From: Stakelama sediminis
GTDB lineage: Bacteria; Pseudomonadota; Alphaproteobacteria; Sphingomonadales; Sphingomonadaceae
Direction: 5' to 3'
Length of the DNA stretch: 64,000 bases
Assembly (NCBI RefSeq): GCF_014199335.1
Contig: NZ_JACIJI010000010.1
Coordinates: 1-64,000, forward strand
This document shows positions 18,355 through 27,483 of the stretch, piece after piece (the first letter of the stretch is position 1; each line of letters starts with the position of its first letter). A program made the translations under genes and the position numbers. The notes under the pieces were generated by a model. That model was not told the DNA's origin. It searched no databases and worked only from the letters and a program-made list of their open reading frames with translations.

Positions 18355-20187
18355 TTACGCGGCCTCGCGCTCCGGCGCGGCTTCGCTTTGGGGTTCGAGC
18401 AGGCCCGCGACAGTGCCCGGATCAGCAGGATCGGGATCGTCGGGGTTGCGCGCTGCCGCAACCGATGCCGCCTTTTCGACCGTGCCGACGCCGCCGCGCG
18501 ACGTGTAGGCATCGGGCGGGAAGGTCATCCATTTGGGCACCCAGCCCTCGATCCGTGTACGGCCTTCGGTCCCGGCAAGATGGTTGCGGATGATGGCTTT
18601 GAGTGTCTTGGTCTTTTCGCCCGCATTGGCGGAAGCGACCGTCTCGCCTGCCACATCGGCGACGATCCGGGTCAGCACTTCCTTGTCACGCAGCAGTTCT
18701 AGAAAGGCGTCGTCGGCCTGCCAGTAGCGTGCCATGTCGACGCCGATTTCCTGCCCGACCGCCTCAACGGCGGCGCTGCCAAGGCTGAGCGTTTCGCCCA
18801 TGACAAGGGCGATCACGTCCATGACCACGAGGTCGGGCAATTCGAGCAGACGCAGAAATACCGATACCAGCCCTACCCCGTCGCCGTTGCCGCCGGTGAC
18901 GGTCGGTTCGTCGGGTGAAAAGCCGAGCACGGCCAGCACCGCGCGGCGCTTTTCGTCGAAGTCGGTTTCGGCCTTGCAAGTTTCGATACTCTCGCGGACC
19001 CAATCGTTGCGCGTCCATTGCGGTTCGGGTTTCACAGTCCACAGAGGCGATCCCACGATGGCGTGGGCCACCATCAGCCGCAATGCGACGTTGGGCCGCG
19101 CGGTCAGTGCGGCGCGCACGGCGGCATGGCGGTGCAGGTCGATATAGGTCAACATGGTGCCGGTCACTTCCGGGCGCGGGGGCTTGCGGCCGGTATCGAT
19201 GGCCTCCCCCTTCGCCAACCGGCGCGCTTCCAGCCTCGTAATATAGCCTTCGTGAAAGGTCACTTCGCCGCTCGACCGCACGTCGATATAGACACGCCCG
19301 CCCTTGCGCTTGGGGGCCTTTTCATATTCCCAGGTCGAAAAATATTCATGCTGCGGCACGATCACGACATCGGGCCAGCCCGCATCGAGATAGTCTCCGC
19401 GGCGGGCTTGGATGGCTTCGGACTGCGCGGTCCAGAAAGTATCGGCATCGGCAAAATAGCGGTCCTCTCCGAACAGATCGGAGACGATCCCGTTCATGCC
19501 TTCGCAATCGAACAGGGCGTGTTTGACCGGGATCGACTGGCCGCCGAACAGCCATGCCTTCAATTGATGGCCGGTCGGGACATAGGCTTCCGCGTCATCG
19601 AACAGCGCCAGCCAAGCACGTTGCTGGCTCTTGCTCGCCATCGTCAGGTGGCGAACGGTGGCGGGATCGATTTCGCCGCTACGATAGAGGGTGCGGATGC
19701 GCGGCATGAGATTGCCGAGCGCGAGGATGCGCTTCACGCCAAGTTCGGGAATGCCGAAGGTGGCAGAAAGGTCGGCCACGTCGCGGCCTTCCTTGACCAG
19801 ACGGGTGAAGGTTTCCCATTGGGTCACTTCGTCGGCGTCCAACCGCGCAACATTCTCGATCAATGAAGCTTCGATGGCATCGGCATCGTCGCTGTCGGAC
19901 AGGATCGCGCAGGGCATGGGCTCCACGTCCTGCCCTGCTTCGCGGCGTTCATCGGCAACGATGCTCGCCGCTGTGAAGCGCCGCGCGCCCGCGACAATCT
20001 CGAATGTTTCGGGACTGCCCCCCATACCCCCGTCAGGGGCAGGAACGCGGCGCACCAGCACCGGCACAATGACGCCGCGCTTGCGCACGGTCGGCAGGAT
20101 GTCGGCCACATCGGGCGCTTGTCTGCGATAGCGCATATTGGTCTTGCTCACGACCAGCTTGCCAAGCTCGATAAACTGGAGTTCCAT
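18355..20187 (-). CDS. ParB/RepB/Spo0J-type partition or regulatory protein
   Basis: A 610-residue protein. The N-terminal ParB domain (residues 1-110) contains the CTP-binding box variant ETFEIVAGARRFTAA and the ASLIENVARLDADEVTQWETF motif. A helix-turn-helix region follows (DLSATFGIPELGVKRILALGNL). The remaining 400 residues are specific to the large ParB-like proteins of integrative elements, usually found next to ArdC and DUF2958. There is no ParA gene in the window. A partition, transcriptional or DNA-processing role for the element is inferred. Confidence 0.85.
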   Translation of the reverse strand: MELQFIELGKLVVSKTNMRYRRQAPDVADILPTVRKRGVIVPVLVRRVPAPDGGMGGSPETFEIVAGARRFTAASIVADERREAGQDVEPMPCAILSDSDDADAIEASLIENVARLDADEVTQWETFTRLVKEGRDVADLSATFGIPELGVKRILALGNLMPRIRTLYRSGEIDPATVRHLTMASKSQQRAWLALFDDAEAYVPTGHQLKAWLFGGQSIPVKHALFDCEGMNGIVSDLFGEDRYFADADTFWTAQSEAIQARRGDYLDAGWPDVVIVPQHEYFSTWEYEKAPKRKGGRVYIDVRSSGEVTFHEGYITRLEARRLAKGEAIDTGRKPPRPEVTGTMLTYIDLHRHAAVRAALTARPNVALRLMVAHAIVGSPLWTVKPEPQWTRNDWVRESIETCKAETDFDEKRRAVLAVLGFSPDEPTVTGGNGDGVGLVSVFLRLLELPDLVVMDVIALVMGETLSLGSAAVEAVGQEIGVDMARYWQADDAFLELLRDKEVLTRIVADVAGETVASANAGEKTKTLKAIIRNHLAGTEGRTRIEGWVPKWMTFPPDAYTSRGGVGTVEKAASVAAARNPDDPDPADPGTVAGLLEPQSEAAPEREAA

Positions 20188-20313
20188 GATAGCTACCTTT
20201 TATAAGGTGCCGGTCCGTGTTTCTTCGCTCGACATGCGGACCGGCTTTCGTCTGGCGGCGAAACGCGCCGCCCGCGCCGGGTCCCATCAAAATAGTATTT
20301 TGATGGGAAGCCC

Positions 20314-20724
20314 TCATCCGTCTTCTGACGGAAGGTCGGATACTGCGGCACGGCGCAGCAAGGTTTCGGCAAAAGAGATGGACCCGGCGCGGCGCGCGGT
20401 GGCGGCCCAGACGGAAATCGGATGGACGCTCTCGAACGCGATGTCGCGCTCGATCCCCAACCCCAAGGGCAGACGCACCGAAGCAATTTCGGACAGGCTG
20501 AAGCTGCCGAGTTCGGGGCATCCGAAGCCAAGATCGGCGAGACCGAACAGCGTGTCGCCGTCCGCGTCCAGTTCGGTCGCAAGCCATGTCGCCGCGCCTG
20601 TGGGATTGAACCATTTGAGCACCGGCACGGGGTCGGGTTCGAGGCGTTCGTCGCGCAGGGCGGCGCGGCGGTTGATGGCGTTGGCGCGCAGCATGCAGCG
20701 CAGTTCGGGGGTCAGGAGGATCAT
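20314..20724 (-). CDS. DUF2958 family protein
   Basis: A 136-residue protein starting MILLTPELRCMLRANAI, with the family blocks PVPVLKWFNPTGAATWLATEL, FGLADLGFGCPELGSFSLSE and GLGIERDIAFE. Its ATG overlaps the stop of the upstream ardC gene by four bases (ATGA), so the two are probably translationally coupled. DUF2958 proteins almost always accompany ArdC and ParB-like proteins on mobile elements; their activity is unknown. Confidence 0.9.
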   Translation of the reverse strand: MILLTPELRCMLRANAINRRAALRDERLEPDPVPVLKWFNPTGAATWLATELDADGDTLFGLADLGFGCPELGSFSLSEIASVRLPLGLGIERDIAFESVHPISVWAATARRAGSISFAETLLRRAAVSDLPSEDG

Positions 20725-21692
20725 GCCGCCGCCCTTTCCATCTCGTCGCGCGCTTCGTCGCGGCGGGCCAGCAGCCATTCGGCGGCTTTGGTGGCGGCGC
20801 TCGCCGCGCGGAAGATCGCGCGATTGTCCTCGCGCAGGACTTCCAGCCATGACGCGATGTAATCGGCGTGGCGCACGGTCGGCACGATACCGAGCGCCGC
20901 ACACAGAAAGGCGCTGCCCATCTCTGCCACCAGTTCCTCGCGGGCATAGTCCTTGCTGCCGAACGCGTTGACGATGTTGCGCGCCAATCGCGAGGCATGG
21001 CCGGTCGCATGGGTCAGTTCATGCAGCGCGGTCCTGTAGAAATTGATCTGCTCGTAAAATGCCGGTTGCGGCGGCACCTGCACGAAATCATGGGCGGGCG
21101 CATAGAAAGCCCGGTCGCCGCCGATACGAAAATCGACGCCCGACGCGGCGATGAGGGCTTCGGCAACGGGTACGATCTGCCGTTCGGGGAGCGGTTCGGG
21201 ATCGGGCGCAAGGCCGGGACGCAGTCCTTCGCACTGGGCGAGATTGAACACGGTAAAGCGTTTCAGGAAGGAGACGCTGCGCGCTTCGCCGCCCTCCTGT
21301 TGCGCGCGCTGCTTTTCGGCTTCGGGGGTGAAGCGGTCGGCATAGACCACGGTCACGCCATGTTCGCCCTTGCGGACGCAGCCTCCGGCATCGCGGGCCT
21401 GACGAAAGGTCAGCCAGCCTTGCGAAGGATAGCCATGCTCGAACAGAGCGCCCCACAAGATCAGCACATTGACACCCGAATAGGTGCGCCCGGTCACTGC
21501 GTTGCGCGGCAGTCCCGGCGTTGCGCCGGTTCCTTTTCCATCGGGCGTCCCCCAGGGCTGGACCCACGGAATGCGGCCGCCTTCGAGTTCGGACAGGATC
21601 CGGTCTGTCACCGCGTCATAGAGATTGGCGCGCGGCGGGGTGGACTGCTCCCCGCCCTTTCCCGCTGCGCGGCGTTGGTTGTTCTGGCGCAT
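20721..21692 (-). CDS. ardC: ArdC-like antirestriction protein
   Basis: A 323-residue protein. Residues about 20-140 are the N-terminal ssDNA-binding ArdC domain (NLYDAVTDRILSELEGG, GRTYSGVNVLILW, WLTFRQARDAGG). The C-terminal domain is a zincin-like metallopeptidase fold with HELTHATGH at 224-232 and a downstream REELVAEMGSAFL that provides the third ligand. Known relatives protect incoming transferred DNA from restriction. It precedes DUF2958 in the same leftward operon. Confidence 0.9.
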   Translation of the reverse strand: MRQNNQRRAAGKGGEQSTPPRANLYDAVTDRILSELEGGRIPWVQPWGTPDGKGTGATPGLPRNAVTGRTYSGVNVLILWGALFEHGYPSQGWLTFRQARDAGGCVRKGEHGVTVVYADRFTPEAEKQRAQQEGGEARSVSFLKRFTVFNLAQCEGLRPGLAPDPEPLPERQIVPVAEALIAASGVDFRIGGDRAFYAPAHDFVQVPPQPAFYEQINFYRTALHELTHATGHASRLARNIVNAFGSKDYAREELVAEMGSAFLCAALGIVPTVRHADYIASWLEVLREDNRAIFRAASAATKAAEWLLARRDEARDEMERAAA

Positions 21693-22101
21693 GGCTCACC
21701 TCCAAATACCGCCCAAAACCCGCATGGCCTCCCCCGGACGTGGGGGCGGGCGGCGAACCGCGACCCACCGGGCGCGGCCAGGGAGGCGGCCCGCACCGTC
21801 AAGGCCGCAGCGAAGCGAAGGAGCCGGCCTTAGCCGGCTTGCGGACCGCCGGGCCGTGCCCAAAGGGGCGTGCCGCCCGCACCCACGACCGAGGGAAGGC
21901 CACCAACAACGCCGCCGCGCGGTGCTCCCGCGCGGCGACCATCGGCCGGGCGTCAGACCGGCCCCTGCCCCAGCGATCGTTGCCGGACGGGCGGGACGCG
22001 CGGCACGCGCGGCCCGACGGAGCGAGCGCACAGAGTGCGCGCGGAGCAGAGCGCGGTCGCGCCCCAGGCGCGAGGGGCCGTGCCCCCGCACAGCAGCGAG
22101 G
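21693..22101. other. GC-rich spacer between ardC and the transglycosylase gene
   Basis: 409 bases of very GC-rich, repetitive-looking sequence. Open frames exist on both strands but are arginine- and proline-rich shadows without ribosome binding sites. No hairpin with a T-tract stood out. Confidence 0.4.
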
Positions 22102-22785
22102 TCAGCGCTTTCGGGAAGGCCGGTCCGGATAGGCGATATCCGTCGTTGCGACAGTGTCGCCATGGTCGCCGGTGTCGTTCGCGGTTCGACGCACCGCGAA
22201 CAAGGCCGGGAGTGCCCGCGGTACGGACTTCGCCTCGTCGGTGCCGCGCCGCACGACGAACAGCGCGTTTGCCGGCATTACGGCGGGAGCAGCCGCCATG
22301 GTCGTTGCGGCCCGAACCCTATGGCCCGTGACCCGGGCAAGATAGGTGCGGGTCTCGGCAGGCAGGGCCGAACGTCCGGAGAGTGTTGCGGCATAGCGTT
22401 CGGGGCCGGCATTATAGGCACCGAACAGGCCGGGATAGCCGAACCGGTCGTACATCAACCGCAGATAGAAGGCGCCTGCCAGGATATTGTCCTGCGGATC
22501 ATAGGGGTTCATGCCCAGTCCCAGACGCGCACGCATCGAGGCCCAGGTTGCCGGCATCAGTTGCATGAGCCCCATGGCGCCGGCGCGGCTGGTGACCGGG
22601 CGGCCGGCGAGCAATGGATGGCCGCCACTTTCGGCGCGCATGACCGTCTCGATCCAGGCGGGGGGAAGCCCGAACCGCCTCGCCGCCTCGCTGATCAGCG
22701 GCATCCACCGGTCGACCGGATCGGCATGGGCCGGCAGTGCGGTCAACAGGGCCAGCGCAGCGAGCGTCGCCTTCAGCGCGCCCAT
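22102..22785 (-). CDS. Lytic transglycosylase (SLT domain)
   Basis: A 227-residue protein. The ATG at 22785 gives a clean signal peptide (MGALKATLAALALLTALPAHA). The SLT domain carries VMRAESGGHP with catalytic Glu52, GLMQLMPATW at 72-81 and AYNAGP. Such enzymes locally cut peptidoglycan for assembly of transfer machines and may stand in for VirB1, which is missing from the VirB operon in this window. The start overlaps the end of the S26 peptidase gene by 13 bases. Confidence 0.88.
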   Translation of the reverse strand: MGALKATLAALALLTALPAHADPVDRWMPLISEAARRFGLPPAWIETVMRAESGGHPLLAGRPVTSRAGAMGLMQLMPATWASMRARLGLGMNPYDPQDNILAGAFYLRLMYDRFGYPGLFGAYNAGPERYAATLSGRSALPAETRTYLARVTGHRVRAATTMAAAPAVMPANALFVVRRGTDEAKSVPRALPALFAVRRTANDTGDHGDTVATTDIAYPDRPSRKR

Positions 22786-23342
22786 AGCAGATGCGCCCGT
22801 CCGATGATGGCATCGCGCCCGACCGGCCCGAAATAGCGTCCGTCGAACGAGGCGGGATTGCCGGTGAGCAGGAACACCGCGCCGTGCCGCAGGACGATAC
22901 AGCCGCGCCACCATGGCATGCGGCGATGCTGACCATCACGCAGGCGACGCTCGGCCCGTCGGCGGCCGTTGATGGTAATGGTCTTGCCCATGGCGCAAAC
23001 AGTATCGCCGGAGGTTGCGGCAATGCGCTTCACCAGCGGAACGCCCGTCGGCACATAGCGCCGGGCATCGGCAAAGGCGCGCCAGCGGGCCGGCAGGCGT
23101 GCAAGCACCATGTCATGGACGGCAGGATCGTTGGCGGCCGTGATAGCGTACAGACCGACCGGGACGCTGGCTGAAGCATTCCAGACCAGCAGCGGTCGTG
23201 GCGGCACCGCCACGGTCAGGCCAAGCCCGGCTGCCAGCAGCACCGGAATAACGCCCCTCCTGCGCAGTCTTCTGCGCCGTACCCGGTGGTGCCGCATGGC
23301 ATCGCCGATCTGGCGAATCACGTGTCGTTCGCGGTCAGTCAC
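22773..23342 (-). CDS. S26 family signal peptidase (TraF-like)
   Basis: With the GTG at 23342 the protein has 189 residues; an ATG at 23297 would give 174 but lacks a ribosome binding site. A basic N-terminus is followed by a membrane helix (GVIPVLLAAGLGLTVAV, about 30-46). The catalytic pair fits Ser59 in NASASVPVGLY and Lys105 in VPLVKRIAATSGD. TraF peptidases of conjugative systems mature pilins. It overlaps both neighbours (AlpA-like upstream, transglycosylase downstream), marking a tight operon. Confidence 0.85.
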   Translation of the reverse strand: MTDRERHVIRQIGDAMRHHRVRRRRLRRRGVIPVLLAAGLGLTVAVPPRPLLVWNASASVPVGLYAITAANDPAVHDMVLARLPARWRAFADARRYVPTGVPLVKRIAATSGDTVCAMGKTITINGRRRAERRLRDGQHRRMPWWRGCIVLRHGAVFLLTGNPASFDGRYFGPVGRDAIIGRAHLLWAR

Positions 23343-23550
23343 CGGCCATCGCCTTACTGCTATGTGCGCGCGACCAGGCATCGAGATCGTCGATATGATA
23401 GACGACATAGCGGCAGTGGCGCCGATAGACCGGCCCGGCACCCTGCGATCGCAGGCGCTCGAGATGGCGCGCCGTCAGCCCCAGATAATGGCCCGCCTGG
23501 GGCGTGTTGAGAAACGGGCGCGGTCTTTTCGCTGCCGTGTCGTCGTCCAT
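23335..23550 (-). CDS. AlpA-like helix-turn-helix regulator
   Basis: A 71-residue protein: FLNTPQAGHYLGLTARHLERLR is a MerR/excisionase-type helix-turn-helix, followed by GPVYRRHCRYVVYHIDDLDAW. A clear ribosome binding site (AAGGAG) lies 6 bases upstream. It is the first gene of the leftward conjugative block. AlpA-like proteins usually act as excisionase or transcription factors of integrative elements. Confidence 0.85.
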   Translation of the reverse strand: MDDDTAAKRPRPFLNTPQAGHYLGLTARHLERLRSQGAGPVYRRHCRYVVYHIDDLDAWSRAHSSKAMAGD

Positions 23551-23703
23551 ATCGGCTCCTTGGGCACCGGAGGCGCCCGGGTCAGGTGTGGAGCGGCAAT
23601 GATCGCAAACAGAAGCCATGCCTGCAGAGGCCCGAAAAGCGCCATGCGCATTTTCGGGCCCGGTCGCGCGTACTGTACATTCGTCCAGCTCCAGGAGTCC
23701 GGC

Positions 23704-24245
23704 ATGGAGACCCACGTCCTCGACCAGATCGTCCGCCAGACCAATGAGCACACTCGCGAAGCCGTCGAAGCGATCCTCGCCGGCAAGGCCGCGAGCGCGT
23801 TCGACGCCATTGTGCCGGGAGTGGGCGTATCGTCGAGCATGCCGAAGACGATATCCGCCACGCCTATATCGCGCGGAATTTCGCCACGCTGTCGGCTGAG
23901 GAGCGCGCGGCAACGCTCGTGCTCGATCGCACCCGCGACGACCGCCGGCGGCTCACCGATGCGATCCGGCTCGCGCTCCTGCACGACGGCACGCTCTGCG
24001 AGGATGCCGTGGTCGCCAGCGTGCTCGAACCGTGCGGATTGACCAAAGCCAAGGCCGCTGCCGCCATCTATACCCCCCGGCGCCGTCGTCACGTTCGGCA
24101 AGGGCGACCGCGAACAGCGGCTCAGCCGGGGCCGCGCCTACCGGGTCGATTGGGTCGATGCCGACGACGGCACGGATGGGTGCGCACGATCCACAGCGCC
24201 CGGGGCACCACCGCCGATCCGGTGATGGAGCCGGGGCGTTATAGG
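23704..24245 (+). pseudogene. MobF relaxase/helicase (TraA-like) remnant, frameshifted
   Basis: The remnant reads in several frames: ETHVLDQIVRQTNEHTREAV, then GRIVEHAEDDIRHAYIARNF through LTDAIRLALLHDGTL, then GAVVTFGKGDREQRLSRGRA, then VRTIHSARGTTADPVM. This is the interior of the helicase part of MobF conjugative relaxases. At least three frame changes are needed, one next to a run of C residues at about 24072. Homology ends near 24245, 20 bases before the first Rhs-locus gene, so this marks a recombination border. Confidence 0.75.
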
Positions 24246-24266
24246 AGGCTATCTCAAATCAGCAGG

Positions 24267-24755
24267 TCAGAGGCAGCGCTTTGCTAGCTGTTGCCCAATA
24301 TCGACGCGCTGTCCCATGCGAACGCCCGGGGAGTTCTCTTCTGGCCGTGCGACCCAAAAGCTGACGACGCTGCAAACCAGCGGCTTATTCGCAACCCCAT
24401 TATCCGAAATCGAGATTAGATATCGACCGCATGTTTCAGGATCGTCGGCCACCATGCATGAGTTGACCGTAATCTCATCCGTTTGCTCATCGATCGTGGC
24501 GACTGTCGCCATGGATGAGCTAGCAAAGGGTCCGACTACCGACACTGTGCCAAGATCCGCATATCGAAGTCTCATCCATGTGCGCCCGCCGAGTTCTACC
24601 GAATCTCGTTCGATTGGCACAAAGCCCCGACGCTCCGAATGCAACATGGGCTGTAACTCAAGGCAGAATGTCTGGCCGCAGAAATTGGGAGCGTGTGGAG
24701 GTGCCGAACTGGAAGCTGTGAGAAGTAACGACACCACTTGAAGAAGAATGTTCAT
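24267..24755 (-). CDS. Exported protein, likely immunity factor for the adjacent Rhs metallopeptidase toxin
   Basis: A 162-residue protein with an N-terminal signal peptide (MNILLQVVSLLLTASSSAP). The mature part has several Cys residues (NFCGQTFCLEL, VNSCMVADDPETCGRY), consistent with disulfides in the periplasm. It starts one base after the stop of the toxin gene, the position where Rhs immunity genes normally lie. The family is not recognised; the immunity role is inferred from position and size. Export fits a toxin that works outside the cytoplasm. Confidence 0.65.
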   Translation of the reverse strand: MNILLQVVSLLLTASSSAPPHAPNFCGQTFCLELQPMLHSERRGFVPIERDSVELGGRTWMRLRYADLGTVSVVGPFASSSMATVATIDEQTDEITVNSCMVADDPETCGRYLISISDNGVANKPLVCSVVSFWVARPEENSPGVRMGQRVDIGQQLAKRCL

Positions 24756-24756
24756 A

Positions 24757-27414
24757 TTAGCAGCCTTGATAATCTGGTTTTGAACGACAGACGTTGGCGT
24801 TGGCCCGGTCGGTTTTTTGAATAGCGTCGCTCCTGATCTCGCCTAGCGATTGGGTCCCCAATTGAGTGCCGGTTCTTGCAGACATTATGTCTGACTGGGG
24901 TCGATTATAGCTGGTAGGTGGCGTCCTGTTGGGGGCCGTCCCAGTTGATCCCTCATAACCATCGCGGGCGCCCATCGTATGTCCGATTTCATGAGCGCCA
25001 ACTCCACCTTGGTCAGTCGTTCCCGTTTGGACGTAGGCCTTGTTGCCACCAATACTGCTGGCGCATGACGAATCTGTACCGCAAACACTCGACTGGAAGC
25101 CGGTTGTGCTTAGTTGCACTTCTGTTACGCCCTTGTTTCCGATCATTGAACTGTCCACCACAATGACCTCGATGGCTTCCCTGTTCGGCGTGGCGAGATT
25201 GCCCAAGGTGCTAATGATATCATTCTGCGCTGCCGTGTTTCCAGCATCTGGACCCGAAAACGCAACCATGACCTGAATCGTCACGTTTCCGTTCTTATCC
25301 TTCACCCAGGTTGCCCGCCTTCCGGTTGCATCCAACATATTCACCGGATCGTTTGCGACATAAGCATAGAGGTTGAACTGGTCCTCATACCCAACCGGGT
25401 CGGTCTGGAGGAACCTGCCGAGGGTGGGTGAGTAGATGCGGGCCTTGTAATAATACATGCCCAGATCATCGAGCCAGACCTGGCCGGTATAAGCGAACCG
25501 TCCGTAAGGCTCCCTACCGGTCGTCTCGCTGTTGCGCGGAATGCCATATTCGTCATAGCTGTTGATCGCGATTTTAGTGCCCGCGCTGTCGGCCACCGAG
25601 ACGATCGAACCCTGATGGTTGACCTGCAGGCTGCGCCGATCGGTGAGTCCTGCGCCTTCATACCAGAGCATCGGATCGTCATCGCCCGGCCCGTGAACAT
25701 AACGGCTCAGCAGCGTGCCGTTGGTAGCATATTCAGCGACCAGTTCGTTGCCGTCATACAGGAACTGCGTGGTGCCCGAAGGGCCGCTCGCCTGGAACAG
25801 CCGCCCCGTCGGATCATAGGTCAGCGTCACCCTGGCCGCACCCGTTGCGGTGAGCAGCCGGTTCTCGACATCATAGGTATAGCTGCTCGATCCGTCCGAA
25901 GTCAGATTGCCGTTCAGGTCATAGCCGAACGCTGCCGACCCGATGTTCGTATATTGGTTCAGTCCGTTGGTCGTATAGTTGGGGTTCGCATTGACATAGC
26001 CGGTATAAGCATAAGCATCGTTGCTTCGCGTGGTCGAGGCGATCTGGCTGGCGGGATTGTAAGTGAAGCCCGTCGTGACATCGTTCGCGGTGCCGGCAAG
26101 GTTATCCGCAAGGCTCGACAGCCGCGAGATCGCGTCATAGCCATAGGTCGAGCCCACCGCCCCGCGCGTATCGCCCGAACGGCGGCTCGCATTGTCATAG
26201 GCGATCGTCGCGATCGTCATGCTGCCGTTCTGCTTGATGCTCGTCAGCCGGTCTAGCCCGTCATAGCCATAGACGAAATAGGTGCTGTCCGGATGCGTCA
26301 CGCGCGTCCGGTTACCGTCCGCGTCATATTGATAGCTCAGCGTCCGGCTCGTGCCGCCCTGATTCGTCGTTGCCGAGGTCAGCCGCCCAAACCCGTCATA
26401 GGCGTTGGTCAGCCCCTGCCCCGACGTCGAGCCGAACCGCGCATAGGTCTGATGCCCCTGCAGGTCATAGCCATAATAAACATCGCTCGCACTGCCTGGC
26501 ACGTTCTTCAGCGTCATCCGGTTGAGCGTGTCATATTGATACGCGATCGTCTGATTGTCGCGTTTCCTCAAGGAAGTCCGGTTGCCGTTGGCGTCATAGC
26601 CATATTGTTCGTAATCGCTCTCGTTAAGCGCGCCGGCGGTCTGCATGGCACTGGCGGGCGTAGCGTCGTTGAACGCGCTTGGACGCGCCTTGGCCGGGAA
26701 CACCCAGCGGCTCTGTCGGTCGAACCCGTCATAGCGCTTCTCCGCGCGATTGCCGTTGGCATCGACCACCTGAGCGATCTGGCCGTTGGCCGTATAGCTG
26801 TAGGTCACATCCGCAACCTCGACCGAGGTGCCTACCGCCTTCCGCACCTGCAGCAACTGGCCTGCAGCATCATAGATGTTCTTCGTGATGCGATCGGGGC
26901 CCTGGCTCCCCGCCGTCCCAAGCGTGCAGGCGTTCGTCGGCAGCGAGTTGAACGCCGCCGGGTTCATCCGTACCGCGGTACACTGTAAGCGCCCTACCGT
27001 ATCATAGCTGTACTGGGTAAGACCGGTCTTACTGACCACGGTCCCGACCTTGCCGCTGACCATATCGGTCAGCTTGCGGTCCATCGCGTCATAGCTGGTG
27101 TCGAGGATCGTGTTGGCCGTAAACTGGCTCCCCCAATCCTTCACATCATCGGACGTCGGCACCGTGGCTATACTGCCGGTCTCAACCTTCGTCAGATTAC
27201 CGGCAGCGTCATAGGTGTTGCGCACCGCAGGATGCGGCAGCGGTCCCGATCCATCCGGGTCCGGGCTCACAACACCCGTCACCCGACGCGCCGCATCATA
27301 ATATGTGTGCGTCGTGTAATCCTGCGTCTGCGCCATTACAGGCACCGCAGTCAGCAGCGGCCCCACCATTCCGACTGTTCCCAGAAGAAATCGAACTGTA
27401 GCTGTATTTCGCAT
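24757..27414 (-). CDS. Rhs C-terminal half with zincin-type toxin tip
   Basis: An 885-residue protein. It has its own signal peptide (residues 1-29, ending PVMAQ) and then begins directly in the YD/RHS shell at DYTTHTYYDAARRV. YD repeats run to the RHS-associated core end (LGRFLQTDPVGYEDQFNLYA, then NDPVNMLDATG near residue 700). The variable tip (about 700-885) contains HEIGHTMGARD at 808-818, a match to the HExxHxxGxxH/D metallopeptidase pattern with His808, Glu809, His812 and Asp818. The other Rhs half lies just upstream on the same strand. A G6 tract sits 4 bases before the ATG. Known Rhs shells enclose and deliver C-terminal toxins to rival cells. Confidence 0.85.
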   Translation of the reverse strand: MRNTATVRFLLGTVGMVGPLLTAVPVMAQTQDYTTHTYYDAARRVTGVVSPDPDGSGPLPHPAVRNTYDAAGNLTKVETGSIATVPTSDDVKDWGSQFTANTILDTSYDAMDRKLTDMVSGKVGTVVSKTGLTQYSYDTVGRLQCTAVRMNPAAFNSLPTNACTLGTAGSQGPDRITKNIYDAAGQLLQVRKAVGTSVEVADVTYSYTANGQIAQVVDANGNRAEKRYDGFDRQSRWVFPAKARPSAFNDATPASAMQTAGALNESDYEQYGYDANGNRTSLRKRDNQTIAYQYDTLNRMTLKNVPGSASDVYYGYDLQGHQTYARFGSTSGQGLTNAYDGFGRLTSATTNQGGTSRTLSYQYDADGNRTRVTHPDSTYFVYGYDGLDRLTSIKQNGSMTIATIAYDNASRRSGDTRGAVGSTYGYDAISRLSSLADNLAGTANDVTTGFTYNPASQIASTTRSNDAYAYTGYVNANPNYTTNGLNQYTNIGSAAFGYDLNGNLTSDGSSSYTYDVENRLLTATGAARVTLTYDPTGRLFQASGPSGTTQFLYDGNELVAEYATNGTLLSRYVHGPGDDDPMLWYEGAGLTDRRSLQVNHQGSIVSVADSAGTKIAINSYDEYGIPRNSETTGREPYGRFAYTGQVWLDDLGMYYYKARIYSPTLGRFLQTDPVGYEDQFNLYAYVANDPVNMLDATGRRATWVKDKNGNVTIQVMVAFSGPDAGNTAAQNDIISTLGNLATPNREAIEVIVVDSSMIGNKGVTEVQLSTTGFQSSVCGTDSSCASSIGGNKAYVQTGTTDQGGVGAHEIGHTMGARDGYEGSTGTAPNRTPPTSYNRPQSDIMSARTGTQLGTQSLGEIRSDAIQKTDRANANVCRSKPDYQGC

Positions 27415-27483
27415 CGCGCCCCCCGGTCTATCAAAGCGCTATTCAAGCGCGTTCCATCTCGACTTTTTAAGTCGTCCAACGAA

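Noticed and set aside
19018..19866. Rightward frames opposite the ParB-like gene (also 20868-21833 opposite ardC)
   Set aside because: The leftward genes have clear domain matches and an ATGA overlap; the opposite frames have none.
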